Below, piece by piece: positions 1 through 9,454 of a stretch of DNA of 64,000 nt. A model generated the notes under the pieces. It was not told the origin of the DNA. It ran no database searches and saw only the letters and a list, made by a program, of their open reading frames with translations. The translations under genes and the position numbers were made by a program. The stretch covers positions 1-64,000 of the forward strand of contig DEAM01000019.1 of the NCBI GenBank assembly GCA_002347035.1, in the 5' to 3' direction. The stretch comes from Gemmatimonadales bacterium UBA2982. GTDB taxonomy: Bacteria > Gemmatimonadota > Gemmatimonadetes > Longimicrobiales > Gaopeijiaceae. Each line of letters opens with the position of its first letter. The first letter of the stretch is position 1.

Positions 1-2063
1 GCTTCATTTTCCACGAGGCTGATCGGTGGTGCAACCTCCGCTACCGATGCTGGTTCTATATCCTTGGGATCCTCGGATGACGCTGAATCTGAACTCTCAT
101 CTGGCTCGGACCTTCGGCTAACGACCGCAGCAGAGAGCACGTCCTCCTCCTCATCCTCAGCTTCTGCCGCTGCAGCTTCTGCCGCTGCGGCCGCCTCTGC
201 AGCAGCAATTCTACCTGCATCGATCTCATCCTGAGACTTCCGTTCCGGAGTGTCGATGACTTCTAATACGATGCGACGATTCGCAGCATCAGATTCGATC
301 ACGCGCAGAGATAGTGAGTCTCCCGATCCGTAGTACTCTTCCAGCTTCTCAGGATCGTCTATGCCAGAATGTGAAACTGGCACAAAGCCTTCAATATCAT
401 CACCGAGGTCAACTGCAACACCCTTATCTTGGATGCGGAGCACGGAACCATCCGACTCAACTCCAGGGGAGAGACGCTCAGCTATAGACGGCCACGGATC
501 ATCCTCAAGCTGCTTGACACCAAGGCTGATTCTCTTGTTCTCGGCATCGACATCCAGCACCATCACTTCGAGTTCTTGTCCCTTTTGAACAAGCTCAGAT
601 GGGTGATCGATCCGCTTAGTCCAACTCATGTCTGATACGTGCACGAGTCCATCAATACCGGACTCGATTTCTACGAAGGCTCCAAACGAAGTTAGGTTGC
701 GCACAGACCCTGAAAGCTTAGTTCCAGTCGGATATGTGATCGGTAGTGCTAGCCATGGGTCCTCCTCGATCTGCTTCATGCCTAGCGAGATTTTCTCGTC
801 CTTGAGATCCACTTTCAAAACTACCGCTTCGATCTCATCTCCTATGGAGACAACTTTAGACGGGTGTCGCACATTACGAGTCCACGACATCTCAGAGATA
901 TGGACGAGCCCCTCAACCCCCTTCTCTAATTCAATAAAGGCACCATAGTTTGTGATCGATACAACTCGACCTCGAACCCGTGATCCTACCGGGTATTTCT
1001 TGTCAATTTCAGTCCACGGGTAGGGAAGCAATTGCTTGACGCCCAACGAGATACGCTCTCGGTTCCAATCGATATCCAGCACTTTCACATCAATCGATGA
1101 TGCTATATCAACCACCTCAGATGGGTGGGACACCCTCCCCCATGACATATCCGTAATATGCAGCAGTCCGTCGAGGCCACCCAAATCAATGAAGGCACCG
1201 AAATCAGTGATGTTCTTCACGATACCTTCACGGACCTGACCTACGAGGAGTTCCTTGACGAGAGTCTCCCGTTTCGTCTCACGCTCTGCTTCGAGAATTA
1301 CTCGACGCGAAACCACGATGTTACGACGACGCTTGTTAAGCTTGATGATCTTGAACTTGTAGACCTCACCAATGAGATCTTCGATGTTCGGCACACGACG
1401 TAGTGCAATCTGGGAACCAGGCAGGAATGCATCCACTCCCATAAGGTCCACCGTCACGCCGCCCTTGATCTTGCGCACCAGCGTGCCCTTTACCGGCCGG
1501 TCAGCCTCGTGAGCCTCACGGATTTTCTCCCACACTCGAAGGAAATCAGCCTTCTTTTTGGACAATACCACAACCCCGTCGTCATCCTCGAGGCTCTCTA
1601 ACAACACCTCAACTTCTGCACCGGACTCAGGAGCTTCCTTAAACTCGTCCAGGGCAACCGCACCCTCGCTCTTAAAACCGAACTCCAGAATGACTGTCGT
1701 ATCAGTAACCCGCAGAACCTGAGCGTTTACGATTTCGCCTTCCCTGAAATCCTGAAAATCGCCGCTGAATTGGGAAAGAAGTGCCTCAAATTCCTCCTTG
1801 GAGGTGTCGAGTTCCTCTTCCCCATAGGGGTCGTTAAATAGCTCAGGAGAGATGCCTTCTGGAATATCTAGAACAGCGGCCTCTCTCTCTAAAAACTCTA
1901 TAGACTGATCAGCAGCGGCTTCCTCAGCTGAAATAGTCGTGACTTCCCCAGTCATGGCATCGACAATGACTTCTTCAACAGTCGTATCGACTTCGTCATC
2001 TGTCGCAGGGGCGTCGGTGGAAGGGAGCTCGCCTTCTGGCTTAGCACTCTGGGTATCGGTCAT
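1..2063 (-). CDS. rpsA: 30S ribosomal protein S1 (3' end outside window)
   Basis: This is ribosomal protein S1, which binds mRNA on the 30S subunit and helps start translation of weak or structured messages. The frame is open from the ATG at 2063 to the window edge, giving 687 residues with no stop. Six S1 OB-fold repeats are visible. The later ones carry clear motifs such as ITDFGAFIDL, ITNYGAFIEL and LTSFGAFVEI, each followed by GL-H-S/T-MSW. The sixth repeat is more divergent. An acidic N-terminal extension of about 80 residues precedes repeat 1, and an Ala/Glu-rich low-complexity tail follows repeat 6. It is the last gene of the common tyrA-aroA-cmk-rpsA order. Identity is secure; the true C-terminus cannot be seen. 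Confidence 0.97.
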   Translation of the reverse strand, partial: MTDTQSAKPEGELPSTDAPATDDEVDTTVEEVIVDAMTGEVTTISAEEAAADQSIEFLEREAAVLDIPEGISPELFNDPYGEEELDTSKEEFEALLSQFSGDFQDFREGEIVNAQVLRVTDTTVILEFGFKSEGAVALDEFKEAPESGAEVEVLLESLEDDDGVVVLSKKKADFLRVWEKIREAHEADRPVKGTLVRKIKGGVTVDLMGVDAFLPGSQIALRRVPNIEDLIGEVYKFKIIKLNKRRRNIVVSRRVILEAERETKRETLVKELLVGQVREGIVKNITDFGAFIDLGGLDGLLHITDMSWGRVSHPSEVVDIASSIDVKVLDIDWNRERISLGVKQLLPYPWTEIDKKYPVGSRVRGRVVSITNYGAFIELEKGVEGLVHISEMSWTRNVRHPSKVVSIGDEIEAVVLKVDLKDEKISLGMKQIEEDPWLALPITYPTGTKLSGSVRNLTSFGAFVEIESGIDGLVHVSDMSWTKRIDHPSELVQKGQELEVMVLDVDAENKRISLGVKQLEDDPWPSIAERLSPGVESDGSVLRIQDKGVAVDLGDDIEGFVPVSHSGIDDPEKLEEYYGSGDSLSLRVIESDAANRRIVLEVIDTPERKSQDEIDAGRIAAAEAAAAAEAAAAEAEDEEEDVLSAAVVSRRSEPDESSDSASSEDPKDIEPASVAEVAPPISLVENE

Positions 2064-2073
2064 GGTGCCCTGG

Positions 2074-2092
2074 GTCGCGCTGAGCGCGCGAC
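2074..2092 (-). promoter_or_regulatory. Hairpin in the rpsA leader
   Basis: On the rpsA mRNA strand a perfect 7-bp inverted repeat, GTCGCGC / GCGCGAC with the 5-nt loop GCTCA, ends 10 nt before the ATG at 2063. No Shine-Dalgarno sequence is visible between it and the start. In some bacteria S1 represses its own synthesis through structured leaders lacking a normal Shine-Dalgarno; that role here is inference. Confidence 0.45.
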
Positions 2093-2220
2093 ATCATTTT
2101 TTTCCGGTGCTCATGAAACAAGCGCCGGGTTCGGGTGAAGAAAAGAAGGCCTAGGCTTCTGAGAAACGAGTCGAAGCCATAGTAACCTTAGTCGAGGCCG
2201 GAAAAGCTAGACGAGCGTTC

Positions 2221-2910
2221 TCAGAGCGTCAACTCATTAACAAGTTCTACTATGACAGAAACCTGCTCCTCAAAGGAAAGATTGGTGGTATCGATCTCGA
2301 CTGCACCAGGAGGGGACTTGAGTGGTGATATAGCACGCCCAGAATCTAGGTCGTCTCGCTCCTCAAGGGCCGAGGCCTCTTCGGCAAGATCGGTATCATC
2401 GAACACCTCTCTACCATTTTCGAGCAGCCTCCGACGAGCTCGTTCTTTCAGATCTGCAATAAGGTAGACCTTCAATTCGGCCTCCGGAAAAACCACGGTC
2501 CCCATATCTCGTCCATCGACGATCAGGAAACCTCCGGAACCAGCCTCTCGCTGCAGGCCTATAAGGCACTCCCTCACACTCGGTAAACCGGCCAAGAGGG
2601 AAACGCGATCAGTAACCTCAACCGAGCGGAGTTCATCGACCAATAACCGACCTCCAAGTCTCACTTCAAATCCGGTTTTAGTGGACTCGAGTGTAATACC
2701 TAATCCCCGGAGTTCTCTTACGGTCAGATCAGCCCACTCTTCCTCTGCCACTCCCGCTTCTATCAGTCCATAAGTCAAGGCACGGTAGAGCGCTCCTGAG
2801 TCCAAATGCTTAAAGCTCAGACGCTGAGCCACCTCTCTGGCTGTGCTGGACTTACCAGAACCTGCTGGACCATCAATCGTGATGATCAGACCTCCGACTC
2901 CCGGGCTCAA
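2221..2910 (-). CDS. cmk: Cytidylate kinase
   Basis: This CMP/dCMP kinase phosphorylates CMP with ATP in pyrimidine salvage and nucleotide recycling. The P-loop ITIDGPAGSGKSS lies at residues 10-22. The CMP-binding segment with LDSGALYRALT and the VDGRDMGTVVFPEA motif follow. At 229 residues it has the usual length. The start is a TTG whose last bases overlap the aroA stop (TTGA). No ATG lies before the P-loop, so the TTG start is probable but not proven. It sits between aroA and rpsA, the classic location for cmk, and is probably cotranscribed with both. Confidence 0.96.
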   Translation of the reverse strand: MSPGVGGLIITIDGPAGSGKSSTAREVAQRLSFKHLDSGALYRALTYGLIEAGVAEEEWADLTVRELRGLGITLESTKTGFEVRLGGRLLVDELRSVEVTDRVSLLAGLPSVRECLIGLQREAGSGGFLIVDGRDMGTVVFPEAELKVYLIADLKERARRRLLENGREVFDDTDLAEEASALEERDDLDSGRAISPLKSPPGAVEIDTTNLSFEEQVSVIVELVNELTL

Positions 2911-4199
2911 GCTCTACCTATCCCTCCGGCTAGCTTATCGATAACTGACCAAAAACCTGGGAAGCTCACGTCCACAGTCCGCTGATCATCAATGCGAATA
3001 TTGTTCGGATTCACCGCGCCAAGCACACCAAAGGCCATAGTTATCCTGTGATCTTCTCGACTTTCCACAGCCCCTATAAGCGGCTCCTCGGTGCCCTCTA
3101 TTGCTAAACCATCCTGATATTCCTCTACGCGGACACCGACAGCACGCAGATTATCTACCATAGCTGAGATACGATCTGACTCCTTACTCCTCAGTTCTTC
3201 AGCGCCTGTGATTACTGTTACACCGTGAGCTCTAGCGCCAAGCGCTGCCACGAGAGGCAGTTCATCGATTAGCCGAGGAACCTCTAATGAACCAACCTCC
3301 ACTCCCTGTAGTTCAGTCGGCCCTACTGTAATCGAGCCGACGGGCTCGGAGCTTAGGCTGCTCTCAATCTCCACGGAAACTTCTGCACCCATTCGGTTCA
3401 GCACATCTAAGAACGCCGATCGAGTCGGATTAAGCCCTACGGATTCGACCGTCACCGGTTCAGGCGTGCCTCCGAGCGCAGCGAAGGTGAGCAGAAAGGC
3501 CGCTGAGGATATGTCTCCTGGAACGATAAAGTCCACGGGCTCAATACGATCTGGTGGATCTATCATAGCGACACGCCACCCTTCAGATACTTCATGCTGC
3601 TCTACTAATACCCCCAGGCCGTTGAGCATTCTTTCTGTATGGTCTCGTGACTGACGTGGCTCAGTAACTGTCACTGATGCACCTCCCGTGAGACCGGCCA
3701 AGAGAATTGCGCTCTTCACTTGGGCACTCGCCACTAGATTTGTCCATGCTAAGTCAGCAAGGGGTCTAGTCCCCCGGACTGTCACCGGCAGGCGGTCAGT
3801 CTCATTACTCCAGTCAAAGTTCGCCCCCATGTGGACGAGCGGCTCAGTAACTCGAGCCATCGGTCTTGAGCGAAGGGAGGTATCCCCGGTTATCCTTGCT
3901 ACTACTTCCGAACCCGCAAGAACTCCGAGCAGAAGCCTACTACCTGTACCGCTGTTTCCGAGATCGAGGTCTAAAGTTGGATCTTGAAGCCCCTCTAATC
4001 CTACGCCATCGATAAGTAGCTCTGATCCATCAGCAGGCAGTTTGCCTATCTTCGCACCCAAAGCTCTCAGTGCTCCGGCTGTGGATGCTGAATCTCCCCC
4101 GTATAAAAGACCCGAAAGTCTGCTTCTTCCATTTGCCAGAGAAGCCAGGATCAGCGAGCGCTGTGTAAGGGACTTATCTCCTGGCACACGAACCCTCAA
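2907..4199 (-). CDS. aroA: 3-phosphoshikimate 1-carboxyvinyltransferase (EPSP synthase)
   Basis: EPSP synthase joins shikimate-3-phosphate and phosphoenolpyruvate in the sixth step of the shikimate pathway. The N-terminal VRVPGDKSLTQRSLILASLA matches the family signature, and LDLGNSGTGSRLLLG and the late RSKESDRI and DDHRI-like (EDHRITMAFG) motifs are present. I chose the TTG at 4199. It forms a TTGA overlap with the tyrA stop and puts the start directly before RVRVPGDKS, as in homologues, giving 430 residues. Another TTG at 4214 would add five residues. It is cotranscribed with tyrA and cmk. Confidence 0.95.
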   Translation of the reverse strand: MRVRVPGDKSLTQRSLILASLANGRSRLSGLLYGGDSASTAGALRALGAKIGKLPADGSELLIDGVGLEGLQDPTLDLDLGNSGTGSRLLLGVLAGSEVVARITGDTSLRSRPMARVTEPLVHMGANFDWSNETDRLPVTVRGTRPLADLAWTNLVASAQVKSAILLAGLTGGASVTVTEPRQSRDHTERMLNGLGVLVEQHEVSEGWRVAMIDPPDRIEPVDFIVPGDISSAAFLLTFAALGGTPEPVTVESVGLNPTRSAFLDVLNRMGAEVSVEIESSLSSEPVGSITVGPTELQGVEVGSLEVPRLIDELPLVAALGARAHGVTVITGAEELRSKESDRISAMVDNLRAVGVRVEEYQDGLAIEGTEEPLIGAVESREDHRITMAFGVLGAVNPNNIRIDDQRTVDVSFPGFWSVIDKLAGGIGRA

Positions 4200-5059
4200 G
4201 TAGATCTCCCCCAAGTGGTAGTGGAGCGCATGAGTCTCTCTAATGCATCTAGATCACCTTCTTCAATCTGATCAGCTATGGTCTTAGTGGCTTCACTCAA
4301 AGATCGTAAACCCTCCACCAACTCCGGCGGGGATTCCTCCAGCAGGTCGCGCCACATCGCGACACCGCTAGCTGCGAGACGAGTCATGTCCCTGCCACCT
4401 GGGCCAAGCTCTTCAGCTATTACGCCGCGTTCTGCTAGAATGCTCGCCAAAGCATTAGCAGTAAGCTGCGGAAGGTGACTTGCTATTGCTACAAGTCTAT
4501 CGTGGTCGGCCGCCTCAATGACTCTAGGTTCAGCACCTACTGACTCCCAAAAAGACTTTAGGCCCAGAACTTTCGATTTAGCGCTAGAACTCGCCACAAT
4601 CCAAACACGTGCTTCATTGTAAAGATCTGGTCTCGAAGCCTTAAAGCCAGAATCCTCACTTCCAGCCATCGGGTGAGACCCCACCCACCTATCGGTTACT
4701 CCAGCTGCAAGTGCAGCCTTAGCTACGGGACACTTCAGGCTCGCTACATCAGTCAATGTTGCTCTCTCAGGTGCCGCAGCTGACACTGGCCCTAAAAGCT
4801 GGCAGGTCACTCTTAACGGTGTGGCCAAAACCACTAAGTCTGCATCTGCAACGGCCTCTAACCATGTATCAGGTGCGCTGTTAATAGCACCCGAAAGAAC
4901 CGCGTTCTCTCGTTCAGTCCTTTTCCGTGACCAACCGACCACATCAGGCGCACGCTTGAGTTCGGAGAGCCGACAGGCTAGAGACCCCCCCATAACACCC
5001 AAACCGAGTATCGCTACTCGGCCGTATGGATGCTCAGGGGGATTCTGGACCGATGACAT
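4196..5059 (-). CDS. tyrA: Prephenate dehydrogenase
   Basis: This enzyme oxidatively decarboxylates prephenate to 4-hydroxyphenylpyruvate in tyrosine synthesis. The Rossmann motif VAILGLGVMGGSLA is at about residues 15-28 and the family signature GSHPMAGSEDSG is at mid-protein. The ATG at 5059 gives 287 residues; a TTG two codons earlier is possible. There is no fused chorismate mutase and no C-terminal ACT domain, so direct feedback control by tyrosine is not evident. It overlaps both the unknown gene upstream (26 nt) and aroA downstream (4 nt), indicating one operon. Confidence 0.93.
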   Translation of the reverse strand: MSSVQNPPEHPYGRVAILGLGVMGGSLACRLSELKRAPDVVGWSRKRTERENAVLSGAINSAPDTWLEAVADADLVVLATPLRVTCQLLGPVSAAAPERATLTDVASLKCPVAKAALAAGVTDRWVGSHPMAGSEDSGFKASRPDLYNEARVWIVASSSAKSKVLGLKSFWESVGAEPRVIEAADHDRLVAIASHLPQLTANALASILAERGVIAEELGPGGRDMTRLAASGVAMWRDLLEESPPELVEGLRSLSEATKTIADQIEEGDLDALERLMRSTTTWGRST

Positions 5060-5384
5060 AGACAAAACTCACTCTCTTTAAGATCGGATCCAAGTTGACC
5101 GCTGCGATGAACTGTGCTTGGCGGTCCTCATGGGCGTGTAAATCAACAAAGGGTACGTCGAGTCGCATCAGTCCCCTCAAGCGTCCGTCCAAGCGCAAGC
5201 CGACCAGCGAACTTTGAATCACACGACCGAACACTACTTCGGCAATCTCTCTGGCTCGCCAAGTAGCTGCCCTGACTTCCTTGCGAGCGCGTCGTTCGGC
5301 AAACTCAGAAGTCTGCATATGTAGTCTAAATTGCTCAGACTCAGGTAGATCACCGAATGATTTTGAAGGGACAAACTCATTCAT
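5034..5384 (-). CDS. Conserved-looking small protein of unknown function
   Basis: This is a 116-residue soluble protein that I do not recognise. It has no signal peptide or membrane segment. Residues 25-50 are rich in Arg/Lys/Glu and probably helical ([19 protein letters not shown]). The C-terminal half looks alpha/beta ([21 protein letters not shown], then [18 protein letters not shown]). Its ATG overlaps the rnz stop (ATGA) and its end overlaps the tyrA start, so it is translationally coupled on both sides and almost certainly a real gene. A role with RNase Z is only suggested by position. Confidence 0.7.
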   Translation of the reverse strand: MNEFVPSKSFGDLPESEQFRLHMQTSEFAERRARKEVRAATWRAREIAEVVFGRVIQSSLVGLRLDGRLRGLMRLDVPFVDLHAHEDRQAQFIAAVNLDPILKRVSFVYVIGPESP

Positions 5385-6334
5385 ACATTTGCCTCTGCCA
5401 CGGTGTCAGCACTCCCTTCCACTTCAGACCTAACTGGGAGTTCGACCACCAATCCGTCTCGAGCCACTCGGGTAGCATGAAAAATCGCTCTAGCCTCCTG
5501 CTCCAGGGTATGGGGCTCATCGGAGTACCGTGCGGAAATGTGCGTCAGTAAGAGCTGCGCTACACCCGCTTCACGGGCGACATGTGCGGCTTCGGCCACC
5601 GTACTGTGGAACGTTTTACGCGCGCGGTCAGTCTCGTCATCTGCGAATGTCGCTTCATGTACCAATACATCCGCGCCAGTAGCCCGCGCCACCGTTTTTC
5701 CTGACGGCCGCGTGTCACCAGTATAAACGAGAGTCCGCCCAGCGCGAGGGGGACCCACGAGGTCAGATGCTCGGACGATCCGCCCTTCCACCTCTACGTC
5801 CTCTCCTCGATGTAGTTGACCAAAGAGTGGCCCCTCGGGAACCCCTGCCTCACGGGCGCGAGCAACATCAAACCGACCCGTGCGGGCGTCCTCTACTAGA
5901 GACCAACCTACAGCCGGAGTTCCATGATCGACTGCGAAGGCATATACACCATAGTCATCCGCCTGAAGTCCCTCACCCGGATCACATTCCTCAATCTCAA
6001 TCGAAAAACTGAGCCTATCAAAGCCAAGAGACACAAGATTCTCTAGGTGTCGAGACGAGCCCTGTGGTCCATATATCTTAAGAGGATCCTCTCGACCTTG
6101 AAGCGCCATCGTTCGAAGCAAGCCAGGAATTCCCAGTACGTGATCCGCGTGCATATGAGTTACGAAAATCGCGCTGACGTTGAACCCGCTTCCGTAGCGC
6201 ATCATCTGACGTTGAGTACCCTCTCCACAATCGAAAAGAAACAGGGTGCCCTCACGCTGCACAGCGAGCCCACTGACGTTACGGCCTACTGTTGGCCGTG
6301 CTGCAGCCGTGCCGAGGAACGTGAGGCGAATCAT
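5381..6334 (-). CDS. rnz: Ribonuclease Z (tRNA 3' processing, metallo-beta-lactamase fold)
   Basis: RNase Z cuts the 3' trailer from tRNA precursors. The metal site [13 protein letters not shown] (HxHxDH) is at about residues 59-71. Further ligands appear in [12 protein letters not shown] and YTGDTRPS and in a late HISARY segment, as in short-form RNase Z. I prefer the ATG at 6334 ([15 protein letters not shown]), which matches the family N-terminus and gives 317 residues. A GTG lies four codons upstream. Neither tRNA gene in this window encodes its CCA end, so trailer cutting followed by CCA addition is expected. The gene diverges from msrP. Confidence 0.92.
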   Translation of the reverse strand: MIRLTFLGTAAARPTVGRNVSGLAVQREGTLFLFDCGEGTQRQMMRYGSGFNVSAIFVTHMHADHVLGIPGLLRTMALQGREDPLKIYGPQGSSRHLENLVSLGFDRLSFSIEIEECDPGEGLQADDYGVYAFAVDHGTPAVGWSLVEDARTGRFDVARAREAGVPEGPLFGQLHRGEDVEVEGRIVRASDLVGPPRAGRTLVYTGDTRPSGKTVARATGADVLVHEATFADDETDRARKTFHSTVAEAAHVAREAGVAQLLLTHISARYSDEPHTLEQEARAIFHATRVARDGLVVELPVRSEVEGSADTVAEANV

Positions 6335-6514
6335 TGCCGTGACCACGTTGTAAAATGACCAGATATAGCTTAACCAAAACTAGCCGACCTCCGAGGGTGT
6401 TCCAACCCATAAAAGGAAGACCCATCAGAACAGATTATGCGTCCCCGGTTTTCGAACTCCGGTCCAGGTCCTATTCTCAATGCAAGTGCGGACGAGCCTT
6501 CACGGAGACACTCC

Positions 6515-7471
6515 ATGATTATTCGGCGCCCACCTGACATCCGTTCTTCTGAGATTACTCCGAAAAACGTCTATGTGAACCGTCGGAAGTTCATCAAGAA
6601 TGCGGCTTTCGGAATGGCCGGTGTGGCCACTGTGCCGGCCGTGCTAAATACCCTCGAATCGGAAGAGCCTCAGGAAATTCCGGCGCGCTTCAGGAGTATG
6701 CGTTCTGAACTCAACGAGCCGCTAAACTCTTATAGCGATATCACCACGTACAACAACTTCTACGAGTTCGGCACCCAGAAGGATGATCCGCACCGCAACT
6801 CGGGTGACTTTAGGCCGGCACCATGGACCGTAAGAATCGGAGGTGAAGTCAACAAACCAGGAGACTACCAACTCGAGGATTTACTCTCACCTCAGCGCAT
6901 GGAGGACAGAGTCTACCGACTTCGGTGTGTTGAAGCCTGGTCGATGGTAATCCCCTGGCGTGGCTTTCCACTCGCAGATCTCATTAGGCGCGTAGAACCG
7001 ACCGGAAATGCAAAATTCGTAGAATTTAAGACGATAGTGCGGCCTGAAGAGATGCCAGGTCAGCGGGCTCCCATCCTACAATGGCCGTATGTAGAGGGGT
7101 TGCGGATGGACGAAGCCATGAATCCGCTCACGCTTATGGTCACTGGCCTCTATGGAATGGACCTCCCAAACCAGAATGGAGCCCCACTCCGCCTTATCGT
7201 ACCTTGGAAGTATGGGTTCAAAGGGGTCAAGTCGATCGTTAGTATCGACTTCGTAGAAAACATGCCCCTGAACACATGGAAACAGATGCAGAGCAATGAG
7301 TATGGGTTCTATGCTAATGTGAATCCTGAAGTGTCACATCCTCGCTGGAGTCAAGCTCGTGAGATCCGCCTCCCAGGTCTCTTCAAGAGCCACCCTACCG
7401 AGATGTTCAACGGGTATGGAGACCAGGTCGCTCACATGTACGCCGGCATGGACCTTAGTCGCTGGTACTAA
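6515..7471 (+). CDS. msrP: Protein-methionine-sulfoxide reductase, molybdopterin catalytic subunit
   Basis: MsrP (YedY) repairs oxidised methionines in periplasmic proteins, using a molybdopterin cofactor and electrons from MsrQ. The N-terminus [16 protein letters not shown] is typical. A twin-arginine signal ([15 protein letters not shown], residues 22-36) directs folded export. The Mo-ligating Cys is at about residue 138 in [11 protein letters not shown]. The start at 6515 has GGAG 7 nt upstream; an upstream in-frame ATG at 6437 would put 26 unrelated residues before the Tat signal. The protein is 318 residues. msrQ follows after 27 nt. The moaA/E/D genes at 20-22 kb supply the cofactor pathway. 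Confidence 0.96.
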   Translation: MIIRRPPDIRSSEITPKNVYVNRRKFIKNAAFGMAGVATVPAVLNTLESEEPQEIPARFRSMRSELNEPLNSYSDITTYNNFYEFGTQKDDPHRNSGDFRPAPWTVRIGGEVNKPGDYQLEDLLSPQRMEDRVYRLRCVEAWSMVIPWRGFPLADLIRRVEPTGNAKFVEFKTIVRPEEMPGQRAPILQWPYVEGLRMDEAMNPLTLMVTGLYGMDLPNQNGAPLRLIVPWKYGFKGVKSIVSIDFVENMPLNTWKQMQSNEYGFYANVNPEVSHPRWSQAREIRLPGLFKSHPTEMFNGYGDQVAHMYAGMDLSRWY

Positions 7472-7498
7472 TACCAGGGACTAACCCCTGCAGTTGAT

Positions 7499-8110
7499 AT
7501 GACACAAATACATGCGGTCTCGGCGCTCAAGGTAGTTCTCTGGCTGAGCGCATTAGCACCGGGAGGATGGCTAGTAAGGGGGCTCTACAGCGGCGCACTA
7601 GGTGCCAACCCTGTCGAGACTCTAACACACGTCACTGGGATGACGACGTTGGTGCTCCTTTTGGTTACACTCGCTGTCTCACCACTTCGTATGCTGAGTG
7701 GGTGGAATCCAATGATCCGCTTGCGGCGGCCCTTGGGGTTATTCGCCTTCTTCTATGCTTGCCTACACTTCTTGATCTGGTTCGTCTTCTATAACCTAGT
7801 GAATCTGCAATACATGCTAGAGGACGTCGCTGAGCGACCCTACATAACCGTCGGATTCAGCGCGTTCGTGATCCTAATCCCCATGGCAGTGACATCAACA
7901 AAGGGCTGGATCCGTAGGTTAGGAAAGCGTTGGAGTACGCTTCACAGAGGGATTTACTTCGCTGCAATGCTCGGCGTCGTTCACTACTACTGGCTTGTCA
8001 AGGCAGACACTCGTCTACCCCTCCTATTAGGTATGTGTCTACTAGTGCTACTTGGTCTGCGAGCACCAGCTTTGGCCAGAAAACGCTCTGTTTCAAGACC
8101 TTCGTCTTGA
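7499..8110 (+). CDS. msrQ: MsrQ heme-binding membrane subunit
   Basis: MsrQ (YedZ) is the b-heme inner-membrane partner that passes quinol- or flavin-derived electrons to MsrP. The 203-residue protein is hydrophobic, with about six membrane spans. Candidate heme His residues lie in FFYACLHFLIWF, in STLHRGIYFAAM and in GVVHYYWLVKAD. The gene begins 27 nt after msrP, the usual order, and has the usual length. It converges on the DUF4159 gene with 63 nt between them; I see no clear T-run terminator there. Confidence 0.94.
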   Translation: MTQIHAVSALKVVLWLSALAPGGWLVRGLYSGALGANPVETLTHVTGMTTLVLLLVTLAVSPLRMLSGWNPMIRLRRPLGLFAFFYACLHFLIWFVFYNLVNLQYMLEDVAERPYITVGFSAFVILIPMAVTSTKGWIRRLGKRWSTLHRGIYFAAMLGVVHYYWLVKADTRLPLLLGMCLLVLLGLRAPALARKRSVSRPSS

Positions 8111-8173
8111 GAATACCCCGGCGCCACCGAGCACTCCCTCCTGAGTCTCAGGAAAACCCAGGCAGGCTGCCCG

Positions 8174-9034
8174 TCAGTGGCTCATCGCGTATAGAATAAT
8201 ATTGATGCCTAAGGCGTAGGCTTCGGGAGAAAACGCGTAGAAAAAGTCATCGTCCTCACCTTCACGCTCCCACCCGTCGGCGATATCCGTATTGTGTGTC
8301 ATGATCACGAGGGGGCGGCCTCCTTCATCGAAGATCGCCCTTAAGTGTGGAGTCGAACTTCGGTTCCCCTGCTCTGAAGTGTACGTGCGCCCACTCCTCC
8401 GCCAAAACTGAATCGAAGGTATTTGTGGAATTTCTGGAACTTCATAAAGCGCGTGCATGATCATGTGATCCGCTTCTACATCAACAATCTGGTATTCAGG
8501 TAGCACTCGATTGATCTCGCTCGACCATTGACGCCATGCGTCGGGGCCCCAGAAGTCGTCCACCCAGATCAAGCCACCCTTTTTCAGATAATCCCTTAGG
8601 CTCTCAACATCAGAGGCGCTGAACCCCACCGTGCCAGCATCAGACGCGAAGAGAAATGGGCATTCGTAGAGTTCCTTCTGCTGGGGACGGACTACTGCGT
8701 AGCCCGGTTCGCCGTCTTTCCACCTAGAGGGATGCACGGCCGTCAACTCATCAAATCGAATGACAAAATTGAAATCAGAGCCCGGATAGTCGGTGTTCCA
8801 ACCATGACCCATCGGCTCCCTTCGAACACTCTGATATAGAAGCCGACAAAACGTAAAGCCTCGATGCACTACTCCATTCGAAGCAGTAGGAAGCCCCTCT
8901 CGGAGTGGATCCGATCGCCAACCGCCGGCTCCCCAGAAGGCTCTCGGACGAACTTGAAACCCCGTTAATAATAGGATGAATAAAAGTGGTATAAAGACTG
9001 TGCGCCTGCGCAAAACCAACACTAGCCTTCTCAA
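8174..9034 (-). CDS. DUF4159 domain protein, exported or membrane-anchored
   Basis: The N-terminus has a positively charged patch and a hydrophobic segment (TVFIPLLFILLLTGF, residues 12-26), so the protein is exported or anchored. The rest matches the DUF4159 pattern: FNFVIRFDELTAVHPSRW, a CPFLFASDAG motif, LRDYLKKGGLIWVDDFWG, and a late IMTHNTDIADGWE with YALGINIILYAM. DUF4159 has a class I glutamine-amidotransferase-like fold of unknown function. The protein is 286 residues from a TTG at 9034. Other TTG/GTG codons in the first nine residues make the exact start uncertain. It stands alone here. Confidence 0.82.
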   Translation of the reverse strand: MRRLVLVLRRRTVFIPLLFILLLTGFQVRPRAFWGAGGWRSDPLREGLPTASNGVVHRGFTFCRLLYQSVRREPMGHGWNTDYPGSDFNFVIRFDELTAVHPSRWKDGEPGYAVVRPQQKELYECPFLFASDAGTVGFSASDVESLRDYLKKGGLIWVDDFWGPDAWRQWSSEINRVLPEYQIVDVEADHMIMHALYEVPEIPQIPSIQFWRRSGRTYTSEQGNRSSTPHLRAIFDEGGRPLVIMTHNTDIADGWEREGEDDDFFYAFSPEAYALGINIILYAMSH

Positions 9035-9206
9035 TAGATTCTATCCATTACGTGTTTTGAGGACCGCTCCTGGATCACACCTGCCTTATGAGCCTCAGGT
9101 GCCATTTTCTCGAACACGCTTTTATCCGAAGCCTTAATAAGGGGACACCTCGATCAAAATACGGCATGAGTCACACTAGAGAGCTATCTCCTAGGACTCC
9201 TATAAG

Positions 9207-9289
9207 TGCCGGGGGTGGGAATCGAACCCACAAGGGCCAAAGCCCGGGGGATTTTAAGTCCCCTGCGTTTACCATTTCGCCACCCCGGC
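9207..9289 (-). tRNA. tRNA-Leu (anticodon TAA)
   Basis: This is an 83-nt class II tRNA. The acceptor stem GCCGGGG pairs perfectly with CCCCGGC, and the discriminator base is A. The anticodon stem GGGGA/TCCCC holds the loop CTTAAAA with anticodon TAA, a variable arm follows, and the T arm contains GTTCGATTC. CCA is not encoded. It reads UUA and probably UUG leucine codons. Confidence 0.97.
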
Positions 9290-9454
9290 TGCTCACTTGA
9301 AACAGATTTCAACCCGTTAGAACAATAATCTGCCACCATTCTAATCTTGTCTGGTCAGCCATCGGAAGTGCACCTATGAACTGAAGATCCTAAATAACAG
9401 CGTTAGCAAGGGATTTCATCCCCTATTGATAGACTAAGCTATACTTGCAGCTTC

